From Nitrogeniibacter aestuarii (GTDB lineage: Bacteria; Pseudomonadota; Gammaproteobacteria; Burkholderiales; Rhodocyclaceae), in NCBI RefSeq assembly GCF_017309585.1, contig NZ_CP071321.1, positions 1,674,001-1,738,000 of the forward strand: DNA of 64,000 nt, read 5' to 3'. The position numbers and the translations under genes are program-made. Shown here piece by piece: positions 8,730 through 17,081 of the stretch. The notes beneath the pieces are model-generated. The model worked only from the letters and a program-made list of their open reading frames with translations, was not told the origin of the DNA and searched no databases. Each line of letters starts with the position of its first letter. Within the stretch, counting starts at the first letter, position 1.

Positions 8730-9796
8730 TCGGCGGGCTCCAGCAACGCAGCGTAGGCGGCGATATTCTCATCCATGAGCACCTGCGCCGATTCGCCATC
8801 ATGGTGACGCCGGTACCAGTCAGCCACGAGATCGAGCGTGTCGGGCAGCGAGCAGCGCGGTTGCCAGCCGAGCAGGGATCGGGCATCGGAGCTGTCGAGG
8901 CGAAGCACGCCCGCTTCGTGCGGATGGGGCTGCGTATCGCTGACCCATACGCCACCGAGGCGTTCGCACAGGGCGTCCGCGACATGGGCGACCGAGGTCA
9001 TGTCGGCGGCGGCCGGACCGAAGTTCCAGGCGCGCTCTGCCGTGGTATCGCCGGCCAGCAGCCGGGCCCCCAGGTTCAGGTAGCCGGCGAGTGGTTCGAG
9101 GACGTGCTGCCAGGGACGAATGGCGTGCGGCTGGCGAATCCGGGTCTCGGCGCCGCTCAATGCTGCCCGGACCAGATCCGGCACGAGGCGGTCGGCGGCC
9201 CAGTCTCCACCCCCGACGACGTTTCCGGCGCGCGCGCTGGCAATGCGTGGTGCGCCCGTGTCGCGAAAGCTCGCACGCCAGCTCGCAGTGACAAGTTCAG
9301 CACATGCCTTGGAGCTGCTGTAAGGGTCGTCACCGCCCAGCGCGTCGCCCTCGCGGTAGCCCGCGGCGCCCGGCGGGGGGGCGTAGCATTTGTCGCTGGT
9401 GACGACCACGACGCCCTGAGCGCCGCATCGCTGGGCCGCATCGAGCACATGGGCCGTGCCCATGACATTGGTTGCGTAGGTGCCGATGGGGTCTTCATAG
9501 CTTGCCCGTACGAGGGATTGGGCGGCCAGATGAAAGACCAGTTCAGGTCGGCTCGACGCGAAAATCTGCTGTACCGCCGAGGCATCGCGGACATCGGCGA
9601 TGTGGTGGGCCAGTGTGTGCTCGAGTGAGGCCTCGATGAACAGGGCAGGGTGTGATGCCGGCGGCAATGCGAGGCCCGACACCCGGGCGCCCAGGTGCGT
9701 CAGCCAGCGGGTGAGCCAACTGCCTTTGAAGCCGGTGTGGCCCGTCACCATGATCCGGCGGCCTTGATAGGCCGACGTGCTTACCAGCACTTCCAT
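8726..9796 (-). CDS. rfbG: CDP-glucose 4,6-dehydratase
   Basis: The chosen start is ATG at 9796 (first residues MEVLVSTSAYQGRR), giving 356 residues, the usual family length. The frame stays open to 10135, but that part lies under rfbF and looks non-coding. The domain begins MVTGHTGFKGSWL (NAD site GxxGxxG). YREGDALGGDDPYSSSKAC holds the catalytic YxxxK. The enzyme converts CDP-glucose to CDP-4-keto-6-deoxyglucose, the substrate of RfbH. It overlaps rfbF by 16 bp and rfbH by 4 bp. Confidence 0.93.
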   Translation of the reverse strand: MEVLVSTSAYQGRRIMVTGHTGFKGSWLTRWLTHLGARVSGLALPPASHPALFIEASLEHTLAHHIADVRDASAVQQIFASSRPELVFHLAAQSLVRASYEDPIGTYATNVMGTAHVLDAAQRCGAQGVVVVTSDKCYAPPPGAAGYREGDALGGDDPYSSSKACAELVTASWRASFRDTGAPRIASARAGNVVGGGDWAADRLVPDLVRAALSGAETRIRQPHAIRPWQHVLEPLAGYLNLGARLLAGDTTAERAWNFGPAAADMTSVAHVADALCERLGGVWVSDTQPHPHEAGVLRLDSSDARSLLGWQPRCSLPDTLDLVADWYRRHHDGESAQVLMDENIAAYAALLEPAE

Positions 9797-10551
9797 GGCG
9801 CCTGTCCGCTGTCCCACAGATTTTCGAGCAGGAGCTTCTCGCGCAGGGTGTCCATGGGCTGCCAGAAACCATGGTGGCGAAATGCGTTGAGTTCGCCGCG
9901 CTCGACGAGACGCTCCAGCGGGGTGCTCTCCCAGGCGGTCTTGTCGCCGTCGATGGTGTCGATGACCTTGGGTGAGAGGACGAAAAAGCCCCCGTTGATG
10001 GTGTTGGTCTGCTCCAGGGGCTTCTCGACGAAATGAGTCACGCAGTCGCCTTCGAGCTCGAGCGCCCCGAAGCGGCCTTTGGGGGTGACGGCCGTGACGG
10101 TGGCCAGCTGGTCGTGCGTCTCGTGAAAACGCCACAGGGCGGTCAGATCAATATCCGCCAGACCGTCACCGTAGGTGAAGAAAAAGGCGTCGTCATCGGC
10201 GACAAAACGTTTGACGCGCGCCAGACGGCCGCCGGTCATGGTGTGTTCGCCAGTGTCGACGAGGGTCACCCGCCAGGGCTCGGCGTGCTGCTCATGCACC
10301 TCCATGCGGTTGTTGCGCATGTCGAACGTGACGTCGGAGGTGTGGAGAAAATAGTTGGCGAAGTACTCCTTGATGACGTAGCCCTTGTAGCCCAGACAGA
10401 TGATGAAATCCGTGATTCCGTGAGCGGTGAAGATTTTCATCAGGTGCCACAGGAGCGGGCGGCCGCCCACTTCCACCATGGGTTTGGGTTTGAGGTGTGT
10501 TTCCTCGGTCAGCCGGGTGCCGATGCCACCTGCAAGAATGACGGCCTTCAT
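9781..10551 (-). CDS. rfbF: Glucose-1-phosphate cytidylyltransferase
   Basis: This is a 256-residue sugar nucleotidyltransferase. The N-terminal AVILAGGIGTRL is the NTP-binding signature (G-G-x-G-T-R-L), followed by KPKPMVEVGGRPLL. The full length is alignable by eye to RfbF/DdhA/AscA. It makes CDP-glucose from CTP and glucose-1-phosphate, the first step of CDP-3,6-dideoxyhexose synthesis. It is the first gene of the operon. Upstream on the same strand a TTGACA stands at 10597-10602, but no good -10 is seen at the right spacing. Confidence 0.94.
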   Translation of the reverse strand: MKAVILAGGIGTRLTEETHLKPKPMVEVGGRPLLWHLMKIFTAHGITDFIICLGYKGYVIKEYFANYFLHTSDVTFDMRNNRMEVHEQHAEPWRVTLVDTGEHTMTGGRLARVKRFVADDDAFFFTYGDGLADIDLTALWRFHETHDQLATVTAVTPKGRFGALELEGDCVTHFVEKPLEQTNTINGGFFVLSPKVIDTIDGDKTAWESTPLERLVERGELNAFRHHGFWQPMDTLREKLLLENLWDSGQAPWKCW

Positions 10552-10616
10552 GCCTCGTCGCCTTAAAGGTCAATGAGCGCATGGTAGGGGATTCTGTCAA
10601 GAAATGCGGACGAAAC

Positions 10617-10635
10617 AGACCGGTAAAACCGGTCT
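10617..10635 (-). terminator. Hairpin between HAD phosphatase gene and the glycan operon
   Basis: The arms AGACCGGT and ACCGGTCT are perfect 8-bp complements with a 3-base loop. They lie 3 bp after the stop of the 10639-11289 gene. On the minus strand the stem is followed by GTTTCG, only a short T run, so it is a weak terminator candidate. It separates that gene from rfbF. Confidence 0.45.
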
Positions 10636-10638
10636 AAT

Positions 10639-11289
10639 TCAAGCGCTCAGCAGCACCTTGGCGTCCGGATCAGGCAGCAAGGTCCAGCCGGGGGAGAGCT
10701 CATCCGGCGTGAGGGCACCGTATCCCCAGGTGGCAGCGAAGAAGGCCAGCGCGTTGGCGTCGGCGGATTCGCCGTCCTCGGCCCGGTCGCCCACGTAGGC
10801 GGTCTCAGTGGCCTGAAGTGACAGTTCGCTCAACTGACGTTCGATCATGGCCGCCTTGCTGGGCAGGCGCGGTTCGGTCATGTCGAGCGCATAGACGGAG
10901 TCGAACAGGTCGCGCCAGCCGAACATGTCGAGAATCGCCCGGGTCGGGTGCAGGCGCTTGTTGGTGGCGATGTGCAGCGATTTTCCGGCGGCCCTGAGGT
11001 CGTGGAGCATCCGGTCAACGCCTTCGTAGGCTGTCGTCGCCTTCAGGCCGCCGCCGTCGTAGGCCGATTTGAACGCGTCGCTGAGGCGCTCGATCGTTCC
11101 GGGGTCGGTGGTGCCGCTGAGCAGTTCCAGTGTTTCCTTGAGCGGGGGGCCGATGATGTCCGATCCGATGGGGCGGACCGGTGCGGTGCCGGTCTGTTCG
11201 AAGGCCTGACGAAAGCTGGCCAGAATGGCCGGGGCCGAGTCGATGAGCGTGCCGTCGAGGTCGAAGATGTACGTGGAGAAACGGGACAT
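10639..11289 (-). CDS. HAD-family (subfamily IA) hydrolase, phosphoglycolate-phosphatase-like
   Basis: This is a 216-residue HAD enzyme. FDLDGTLIDS near the N-terminus is motif I with the nucleophile Asp; HIATNK is motif II and YVGDRAEDGESA motif III/IV. A helical cap lies between motifs I and II (C1 cap). Small-molecule phosphatases of this type include Gph and 5'-nucleotidases; the substrate cannot be read. A second, more typical gph lies at 19433-20083. It stands apart from both neighbours. Confidence 0.8.
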   Translation of the reverse strand: MSRFSTYIFDLDGTLIDSAPAILASFRQAFEQTGTAPVRPIGSDIIGPPLKETLELLSGTTDPGTIERLSDAFKSAYDGGGLKATTAYEGVDRMLHDLRAAGKSLHIATNKRLHPTRAILDMFGWRDLFDSVYALDMTEPRLPSKAAMIERQLSELSLQATETAYVGDRAEDGESADANALAFFAATWGYGALTPDELSPGWTLLPDPDAKVLLSA

Positions 11290-11346
11290 GGCGGCAATGG
11301 GCTGCGGGTGGTGAGCGTTGGGGCGCCCATTGTCGCATGAGGCGGC

Positions 11347-13158
11347 TCAGGCCATCATCACCCGGTTCTTGCCCGCTTTCTTGGCGCGGTACATGGCCTT
11401 GTCGGCGCGATCAATGGCGGCTTCGGCGGGTTCATCGTCTTCCAGTCGCGCCACCCCGGCGCTGAAGGTGATGAGCAGCTTCTGGCCGCCGGTCAGGAAG
11501 TACTTGTTGGTCAGCGCGCGTTGCAGGCGATGCATGGCCTTGACGGCATCCTCGGCATCCGTGTCGGGCAGGATGACGACGAATTCCTCGCCACCGAAGC
11601 GGCCGAGGCTGTCCTGCGGGCGAAGGTTTTCCTTGACCACTTCGGTCAGGTGAAGCAGGGCGGCGTCGCCCGCATGGTGACCGTGGTTGTCGTTGATCTT
11701 CTTGAAATTGTCCACATCCAGCAGGCCGATGCACAGGCTGCTTGACCGGCGCTGTGCCCGGGCAATCTCGCGTTTGAGCGCTTCGTCCAGCCCTTTGCGG
11801 TTGAGGGCGCCGGTGAGCGGGTCGTGGCGCACCATCTCGCTGGTGTGATGCAGTTCGTTCTGCAGTTTGGCAATCTCGGCGTTGGCCAGATCCACCTGGT
11901 CGCGCAAGGACTGCAGGTCTTCACTCGAGCGCTTGGCCGACTCTTGTGCCGCACGCGTCTCGCGAAGCAGGTTTTCAACCACATCGGACAGCTGGCTGAT
12001 GTCTTCTGCCTGCTCGATCTCGCCGGCGCACTGCTCCAGCGTGTCGTGGAAGGTGCCGGCCGAGTCGCTCATGTCCGCCAACCGGTCGATGAAGCCGGCG
12101 AGCATTTGTTTGAGGCGGGACTGTGCGTTTGACAGTTCCTGCTTGAGCTTGCCTTGCTGGTCGATGACGTCGCGCAGGCGGCGTTCGACTTCATCGAGGC
12201 TGCGGATGTCGAGCGGTTGGCTGAAGGCCTGGTGCAGCACGGCCAGCTGACCGCTGAGCCAGCGGTCGTCGATCACCAGCGCGCTGATGTTCTGGACCAC
12301 GAGCTGAAGCAGGGCGGTGAGCGACTCGCGCACCGAGGCCTGGTCTTCGCCTGCCCATTCCAGTTTCAGGGCCAGCTCTTCCAGGCTGGCCTGGAGTTCG
12401 GGCAGGTCGGTCCGGCTCGGGTTGGCTGCGAGACGCTTGCCAACGGTGTCGACCGCGTCGGCAAGGGCGGGCAGATCGCTCAGGAACGAGCGTACGCCGC
12501 GGTGCATCAGCAGCTCGAGTTCCGCCCCCAGTTCAGGCGCGAGTGTCGCCAGTGCAATTGCATTGAGGGTCTGCTGATCCGAGGGGCTGCCGACCAATGC
12601 TGTGGTTTCTGGCTTCTCAGCCGCTGCACTGGCCTGTGTTTCGCTGGCGGGGGTGTCCGGCACCAGTTGTGCATCATCGGCTTCGGAATTGCTTGACCAG
12701 CTTCTCACCAGTCCGCCGAGCCGGGTGTGGAGCACGGAGGCATCACCGCCGGTCGATTTGAGTACATGCGCCAGCGACTCGCGCTTGCGGGCTTGTGTCA
12801 GGTTGGCGTGCCGGCGGTCGAGTTGCTCGATCAGTTGTTGCAGCAGCGAGCTCCACGCCAGATTGCCGCTATCGGTTGCCGTCGATAACTCGATGAGCGC
12901 ACGTGCGATCGGGGGCCAGCTGCGTTGGACAACCGCCTGTTCGAACTGGCGCACAAACTTGAGTTGGGGGGGCGAACCGGACGGGAGTTGGCTGATGATG
13001 CGTTTGAATGCCTGGGCCGGAAAACAGTCGTCATCCTTGGTGCCCGAAATACGGTGATACAGCGCCCGGTAGTTGTCCGGCGTGGGTGGCACACGCTCCA
13101 TGGCGAGGCGCCTGAGCGTTTCCCTTGCTATTTCCGATGGCGAGCTGAAATCCGACAT
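11347..13158 (-). CDS. Diguanylate cyclase (GGDEF) with long N-terminal sensory region
   Basis: The chosen start is ATG at 13158 (MSDFSSPSE); the frame also stays open to a TTG at 13206. The product has about 603 residues. The C-terminal GGDEF domain has RFGGEEFVV, the active A-site, and RPQD five residues before it, an intact allosteric I-site. Thus it probably makes c-di-GMP with product inhibition. The N-terminal ~430 residues contain a conserved-looking start (LRRLAMERVPPTPDNYRALY) and a predicted coiled coil just before the GGDEF domain; no membrane segment is seen. The protein is cytoplasmic by inspection. Confidence 0.88.
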   Translation of the reverse strand: MSDFSSPSEIARETLRRLAMERVPPTPDNYRALYHRISGTKDDDCFPAQAFKRIISQLPSGSPPQLKFVRQFEQAVVQRSWPPIARALIELSTATDSGNLAWSSLLQQLIEQLDRRHANLTQARKRESLAHVLKSTGGDASVLHTRLGGLVRSWSSNSEADDAQLVPDTPASETQASAAAEKPETTALVGSPSDQQTLNAIALATLAPELGAELELLMHRGVRSFLSDLPALADAVDTVGKRLAANPSRTDLPELQASLEELALKLEWAGEDQASVRESLTALLQLVVQNISALVIDDRWLSGQLAVLHQAFSQPLDIRSLDEVERRLRDVIDQQGKLKQELSNAQSRLKQMLAGFIDRLADMSDSAGTFHDTLEQCAGEIEQAEDISQLSDVVENLLRETRAAQESAKRSSEDLQSLRDQVDLANAEIAKLQNELHHTSEMVRHDPLTGALNRKGLDEALKREIARAQRRSSSLCIGLLDVDNFKKINDNHGHHAGDAALLHLTEVVKENLRPQDSLGRFGGEEFVVILPDTDAEDAVKAMHRLQRALTNKYFLTGGQKLLITFSAGVARLEDDEPAEAAIDRADKAMYRAKKAGKNRVMMA

Positions 13159-13262
13159 GACCGCGCGAAGGTGGGTGACTTTGCGCTTTAACGGCCGTTG
13201 CGACAACGGACTTTAGCCATAATTCGACGATGTCATGGGCTCGTGCGGGCGAATGGGAGCAC

Positions 13263-13904
13263 TCAGTCGACGAGGCCGTACTTGAGGCCGTAGTGCGTCA
13301 GCTCGGCGTTGTTGCGCAGGCGCATCTTTTCGAGCAGGCGTGCGCGATAGACGCTCACCGTCTTGACACTCAGATTGAGTTCTTCGGCAATCTGGGTCAG
13401 GGTCTTGCCCGAGGCGATCATGCACAGGGTCTGGTATTCCCGATCAGAGAGCTTTTCATGCAAGGGGCGATCGGTGTCCTCGCTGATGGCTTCAGCCAGC
13501 TCCATGGCCAGTTCGGGGCTGACATACTTCTTGCCACTGGCGACCTGGCGGATGGCCGTCACCAGCAAATCAGGCGCGCTCTGCTTGGTGAGGTAACCGG
13601 CAGCCCCGGCCTTGAGGGCACGAATGGCGTACTGGTCTTCGGGGTACATACTCAGGATCAGAACGGGCAGGCGTGGATGTTCTTTCTTGATCAGTTTGAG
13701 GGCGTCGATGCCGTTGCGGTCGGGCATGGAGACGTCCATGAGCACCACGTCCCACTCGCCCTCGCGGCTTAGATGAAGGGCCTCCACGCCGTTACAGGCC
13801 TCGCCCGCGACCTCCATGTCCTCGGTGTCCGACAGAATCTGCCTCAGACCCTGACGCACAATGGCGTGGTCGTCGGCAATCATGACGCGGATGCGCTTGG
13901 TCAT
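13263..13904 (-). CDS. NarL/LuxR-type response regulator
   Basis: This is a 213-residue two-domain regulator. The receiver starts RVMIADDHAIVRQGL and has VVLMDVSMPDRNG with the phosphoacceptor Asp near residue 57. The C-terminal HTH has LSDREYQTLCMIASGKTLTQ and LNLSVKTVSVYRARL, typical LuxR recognition-helix sequence. Its start overlaps the stop of the sensor gene by 4 bp, so the two form a pair. Target genes are unknown. Confidence 0.93.
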   Translation of the reverse strand: MTKRIRVMIADDHAIVRQGLRQILSDTEDMEVAGEACNGVEALHLSREGEWDVVLMDVSMPDRNGIDALKLIKKEHPRLPVLILSMYPEDQYAIRALKAGAAGYLTKQSAPDLLVTAIRQVASGKKYVSPELAMELAEAISEDTDRPLHEKLSDREYQTLCMIASGKTLTQIAEELNLSVKTVSVYRARLLEKMRLRNNAELTHYGLKYGLVD

Positions 13905-15421
13905 TCGGTAGGCTCCTGGTGAATGGCGCTCTGGATCGGGTCGTCCGCAGGTACCGTGATCTGCAACAGGGTACCCTTCGGTGCGCGAGCTTGCACGACG
14001 ACAGTGCCGCCGAGGCTGGCGATCCGCTCGCGGACGCCGCGCAGACCGAAGGACTTGGGTTTGGCCAGATCTTCGTCCGAAATGCCGACCCCATTGTCGC
14101 CGACCTCAAGCAGAACGCCGTCGCCCGTGTGCATGAGCCTGACTTCGACTTCGCTGGCCTGGGCATGCTTGCTGACGTTGGTCAGCGCCTCCTGGAAGAT
14201 ACGGAAGAGCGCAATCGATTCGTCTTCGGGCAGCTCGGCATCGTCGTCCGCGCACAGAATGCGGCAGGTCAGTCCGGTGCGCTGGGCAAAGTCTTCCGCC
14301 TGGCTTTCGATGGCGGCCGCCAGACCGAAGTCCTTGAGGATACCCGGGCGTAGTTCGCGGGTGACACGCCCGACCGTTTCAATGGCTTCATCGATCAGCG
14401 TCTGGATCTGCCCAATGCGCTCATGCAGCTGCTCTCGAGGTATGTCGGGCTTGGAGGCAATCAATGCGGTGGAAAACTTGAGCGCCACAAGGTGCCCGCC
14501 CAGTACGTCGTGCACATCGCGGGCAATGCGCTCGCGTTCCTCTTCCTTCGCATTCTGCAGGTGGTTGGACAAGGCCTTCAGGTGCAACTGGGATGCGCGC
14601 AGTTCGGATTCCGTGCGCTTGCTCTGGGTGATGTTCCACATCACGCCTTCCCACACCTGGGTGCCGTTTGCTTCCGTGCGAGCGGACCCACGCACGTTGA
14701 TCCATTTGGTGTCACCTGCCGTGGTGTGAATGCGTCCCTCCCAGTTGAGCTTGTCGCCCGAACTTGCGCTGTGTTCCAGCTCGGCGAAGAGCGTCTGGCG
14801 GTCTTCCGGGAGCAGTTGCGACTCGAAACGCGTGCCGTTGGCGCACAACGACTTGGGGGACATACCCAGCAGCATCTCGGTCGCTTCGCTGGCAAACAGG
14901 AATTCAAGGGCCTCGCCGGGCCGGCGCTCCATCTGGAAAATGACGCCCGGCGTGTTTGCCGCTGCAGCATGAAGGCGCGCCTCGGTCTGCTGTTGAATCT
15001 TGAGTTCGCGTTGCCGTGCGCGCCGGTTCTCAGCTTCGCGCAACTCGCGCTCGACGGCGGGGAAGAGGCGTTCGAGCCGGTTCTTGCTCAGGTAGTCGTG
15101 CGCCCCGGCGCGCATGGCGGCGATCGCGGTTTCCTCGCGAATCACCCCGGAAACAATGATGAAGGGGATGTCCAGTTGCAGTTGCTGGAGGATGCCCAGT
15201 GCGGCGATCGCGCTGAACCCGGGCAGGTCGTGATCGCTGATGATCAGATCCCAGGTGTGATGTCGCAGCGCAGATTCGGTACCGGCGGGAGTGTCTACGC
15301 GCAGCACATCGAGGTCGTATCCGGCGTGTCGAAAGCGGTGCGAGAGCAACAGGGCGTCGTCCTCGTTGTCTTCGATCATCAGGAGGCGTAGCGGACGGCG
15401 AGCCTGTATTGCGGGATTCAT
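13901..15421 (-). CDS. Hybrid sensor histidine kinase (receiver-PAS-HisKA_3-HATPase)
   Basis: This is a 506-residue soluble protein. An N-terminal receiver (RLLMIEDNEDDALLL, with DLIISDHDLPG) is followed by a PAS-like domain (about 155-270). The NarX-type dimerisation and phosphoacceptor segment is ERERIARDVHDVLGGHL, with the phospho-His after RDV. The ATPase has FQEALTNVSKHA (N box), VGDNGVGI and FGLRGVRERI. No membrane helix is seen, so the signal is probably cytosolic or passed to the N-terminal receiver. It is upstream of and coupled to the NarL-type regulator. Confidence 0.92.
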   Translation of the reverse strand: MNPAIQARRPLRLLMIEDNEDDALLLSHRFRHAGYDLDVLRVDTPAGTESALRHHTWDLIISDHDLPGFSAIAALGILQQLQLDIPFIIVSGVIREETAIAAMRAGAHDYLSKNRLERLFPAVERELREAENRRARQRELKIQQQTEARLHAAAANTPGVIFQMERRPGEALEFLFASEATEMLLGMSPKSLCANGTRFESQLLPEDRQTLFAELEHSASSGDKLNWEGRIHTTAGDTKWINVRGSARTEANGTQVWEGVMWNITQSKRTESELRASQLHLKALSNHLQNAKEEERERIARDVHDVLGGHLVALKFSTALIASKPDIPREQLHERIGQIQTLIDEAIETVGRVTRELRPGILKDFGLAAAIESQAEDFAQRTGLTCRILCADDDAELPEDESIALFRIFQEALTNVSKHAQASEVEVRLMHTGDGVLLEVGDNGVGISDEDLAKPKSFGLRGVRERIASLGGTVVVQARAPKGTLLQITVPADDPIQSAIHQEPTE

Positions 15422-15522
15422 TCGGACGATTCTTCGCTGCGCAGTGTGGTCTTGATATCAGGAGATTATGCCGCGCAGGACCCGGGCATCCAAACTTCTG
15501 TGCGAATGGCTTCGCTTGAGGC

Positions 15523-15528
15523 TATAAT
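15523..15528 (+). promoter_or_regulatory. -10 box of tRNA-Thr promoter
   Basis: TATAAT lies 10 bp before the tRNA-Thr 5' end, a good -10 position. No convincing -35 hexamer is seen at 16-18 bp. Confidence 0.55.
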
Positions 15529-15537
15529 CGCCAGCCT

Positions 15538-15613
15538 GCCGGTTTAGCTCAGTTGGTAGAGCAACTGATTTGTAATCAGTAGGTCGCGGGTTCGACTCCT
15601 GCAACCGGCACCA
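15538..15613 (+). tRNA. tRNA-Thr (anticodon TGT)
   Basis: This 76-nt cloverleaf begins GCCGGTT and pairs with AACCGGC before ACCA. The anticodon stem ACTGA/TCAGT encloses loop TTTGTAA, giving anticodon TGT. GGTTCGACTCC is the T arm. CCA is encoded. Confidence 0.97.
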
Positions 15614-15617
15614 GCCG

Positions 15618-15644
15618 ATCCTGATCTTCAGGATTTATTTTTGG
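15618..15644 (+). terminator. Intrinsic terminator after tRNA-Thr
   Basis: The arms ATCCTGA and TCAGGAT with a 3-base loop are followed by TTATTTTT. It lies 5 bp after tRNA-Thr and separates it from the tRNA-fMet promoter. Confidence 0.75.
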
Positions 15645-15652
15645 TCTTTTTC

Positions 15653-15681
15653 TTGACACTGAAAATATTGGCGGCTATAGT
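15653..15681 (+). promoter_or_regulatory. Sigma-70 promoter of tRNA-fMet
   Basis: TTGACA (15653-15658), a 17-bp spacer and TATAGT (15676-15681) place the start near 15688, just before the tRNA. This is close to full consensus. Confidence 0.85.
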
Positions 15682-15694
15682 TATGCCTCTCTGA

Positions 15695-15770
15695 CGCGGG
15701 GTGGAGCAGTTGGCAGCTCGTCGGGCTCATAACCCGAAGGTCGCAGGTTCAAGTCCTGCCCCCGCAACCA
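15695..15770 (+). tRNA. Initiator tRNA-fMet (CAT)
   Basis: The anticodon stem TCGGG/CCCGA encloses CTCATAA (anticodon CAT). The first base C faces A in the acceptor (CGCGGGG against CCCCGCA), the C1-A72 mismatch of initiators, and three G-C pairs close the anticodon stem. CCA is encoded. Confidence 0.96.
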
Positions 15771-15778
15771 AACACCGA

Positions 15779-15815
15779 ACAGGCCGACAGATTATTCTGT
15801 CGGCCTGTTTCTTTT
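15779..15815 (+). terminator. Intrinsic terminator after tRNA-fMet
   Basis: A 13-bp perfect stem (ACAGGCCGACAGA / TCTGTCGGCCTGT) with loop TTAT is followed by TTCTTTT, 8 bp after the tRNA. Confidence 0.9.
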
Positions 15816-15845
15816 CGTCCGGCGATTATTCACTTTGTCGCTCGA

Positions 15846-17081
15846 ATGCATGGGCGATACAGTGTCAGTCCGACAGAAATTGTGAGCCTCCGATTGCAAC
15901 CGGAACACACGTTGCTTCTCAGCTTGTTCGAGTCGAGCGGGTATCGTGCTTTCACGGCCGAGCTCGATCGTCATGACGTGGATTGGGAGCGCCTGATCGT
16001 GCTTGCCTTGGAGCACGGTGTGGCGGAGCGCCTGTGTGAAGCCGTTGTGTCCGTCGGAGAAGGATGCGTTTCAGCTGACATTGTCGCGGGAGCGCACGTG
16101 TTTCTCGACGATCGGCGCAATTTGAACCGGCGGCTGGTTGAGGCTTTCCAGGGGATATTCACGACGCTGGAGGGCCATGGGATTTCAACGATCGCCTTCA
16201 AGGGGCCGGCCTTGGCGTCAAGTGCATATGGCGATCCGCTGGCACGTCATTTTCGCGATCTCGACTTTCTCGTCAAACGCGAGGATTTTTCGCGCTGTCT
16301 CGCCGTTCTGGCAGAGCTCGGATATGCGGATGACGCAACACTGAGCCCGCGGCAGTACCGCGAATTCTGTGACTACAACGGTGAGGTGTTGCTTTTCGGC
16401 CCCGCCGGTGCAATCGAGCCCCATTGGGCTTTTGCGCCACGGACGCTTGCCATCGAGTTCGACTACAACGATCTTTGGCTCAGGTCGCGAATGGTTGACA
16501 TTCTGGGGTGCGAGATTCGTGTGTTGTGCCCGGAAGACGAGTTACTGGCGATATGCGTCCATGGATGCAAGGAGCGCTGGGTCAAGCTCAAGTGGATTGC
16601 CGATGTGTCCGCATTTCTCGCGCGCCACGATTCGCTTGATTGGGATGAGATGGTGAAGCGCTCAGCGCGCATGGGTGTGGCTCGAATGCTCAGAATCGGT
16701 CTGATGCTCGCGGCGCAACTCACACGGGGACGCAGTCCGCTGCCCGAGCATTTGAGATGCTGGCTTGATCGTGATCTCGTTGCTCGTGAATTGGCGCTGG
16801 AGGCGATGGGGGGGCTGGCCGCTCAGCATGCGCCAGCGTCCGTGTTCGATTTGAATGCCTTTCACTGGCGTATGAGGGAGCGTGTCTGGGATCGCATGAA
16901 CTATGCGTGGCGGACGATAACGCAACCTCAGAGTCGCCACTTTGAGGCAATGGATATCCCGGATGTGTTTTTCCCGCTCTATATCCCCTTGAAGGTAGTC
17001 CACGATTATTTCGCTTTGCCAGCGTGGTTGATGCTTAAGCGGCTGCGCAGAGGAGTTGGCCGGTTCCATGAATCTAGATGA
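15846..17081 (+). CDS. Nucleotidyltransferase family protein (NTP_transf_5-like)
   Basis: This is a 411-residue protein. The central block AFKGPALASSAYGD followed by HFRDLDFLVKREDF fits the nucleotidyltransferase active site (G-S/P ... D-x-D) of the PF14907-type family. Such proteins are known beside HprK-like kinases in some lasso-peptide clusters (paeninodin type). The start is uncertain: ATG 15846 has no clear Shine-Dalgarno sequence. The gene overlaps the next one by 14 bp, which also links it functionally to a kinase-like protein and a small peptide. Transfer of a nucleotide or phosphate to that peptide is an inference. Confidence 0.78.
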   Translation: MHGRYSVSPTEIVSLRLQPEHTLLLSLFESSGYRAFTAELDRHDVDWERLIVLALEHGVAERLCEAVVSVGEGCVSADIVAGAHVFLDDRRNLNRRLVEAFQGIFTTLEGHGISTIAFKGPALASSAYGDPLARHFRDLDFLVKREDFSRCLAVLAELGYADDATLSPRQYREFCDYNGEVLLFGPAGAIEPHWAFAPRTLAIEFDYNDLWLRSRMVDILGCEIRVLCPEDELLAICVHGCKERWVKLKWIADVSAFLARHDSLDWDEMVKRSARMGVARMLRIGLMLAAQLTRGRSPLPEHLRCWLDRDLVARELALEAMGGLAAQHAPASVFDLNAFHWRMRERVWDRMNYAWRTITQPQSRHFEAMDIPDVFFPLYIPLKVVHDYFALPAWLMLKRLRRGVGRFHESR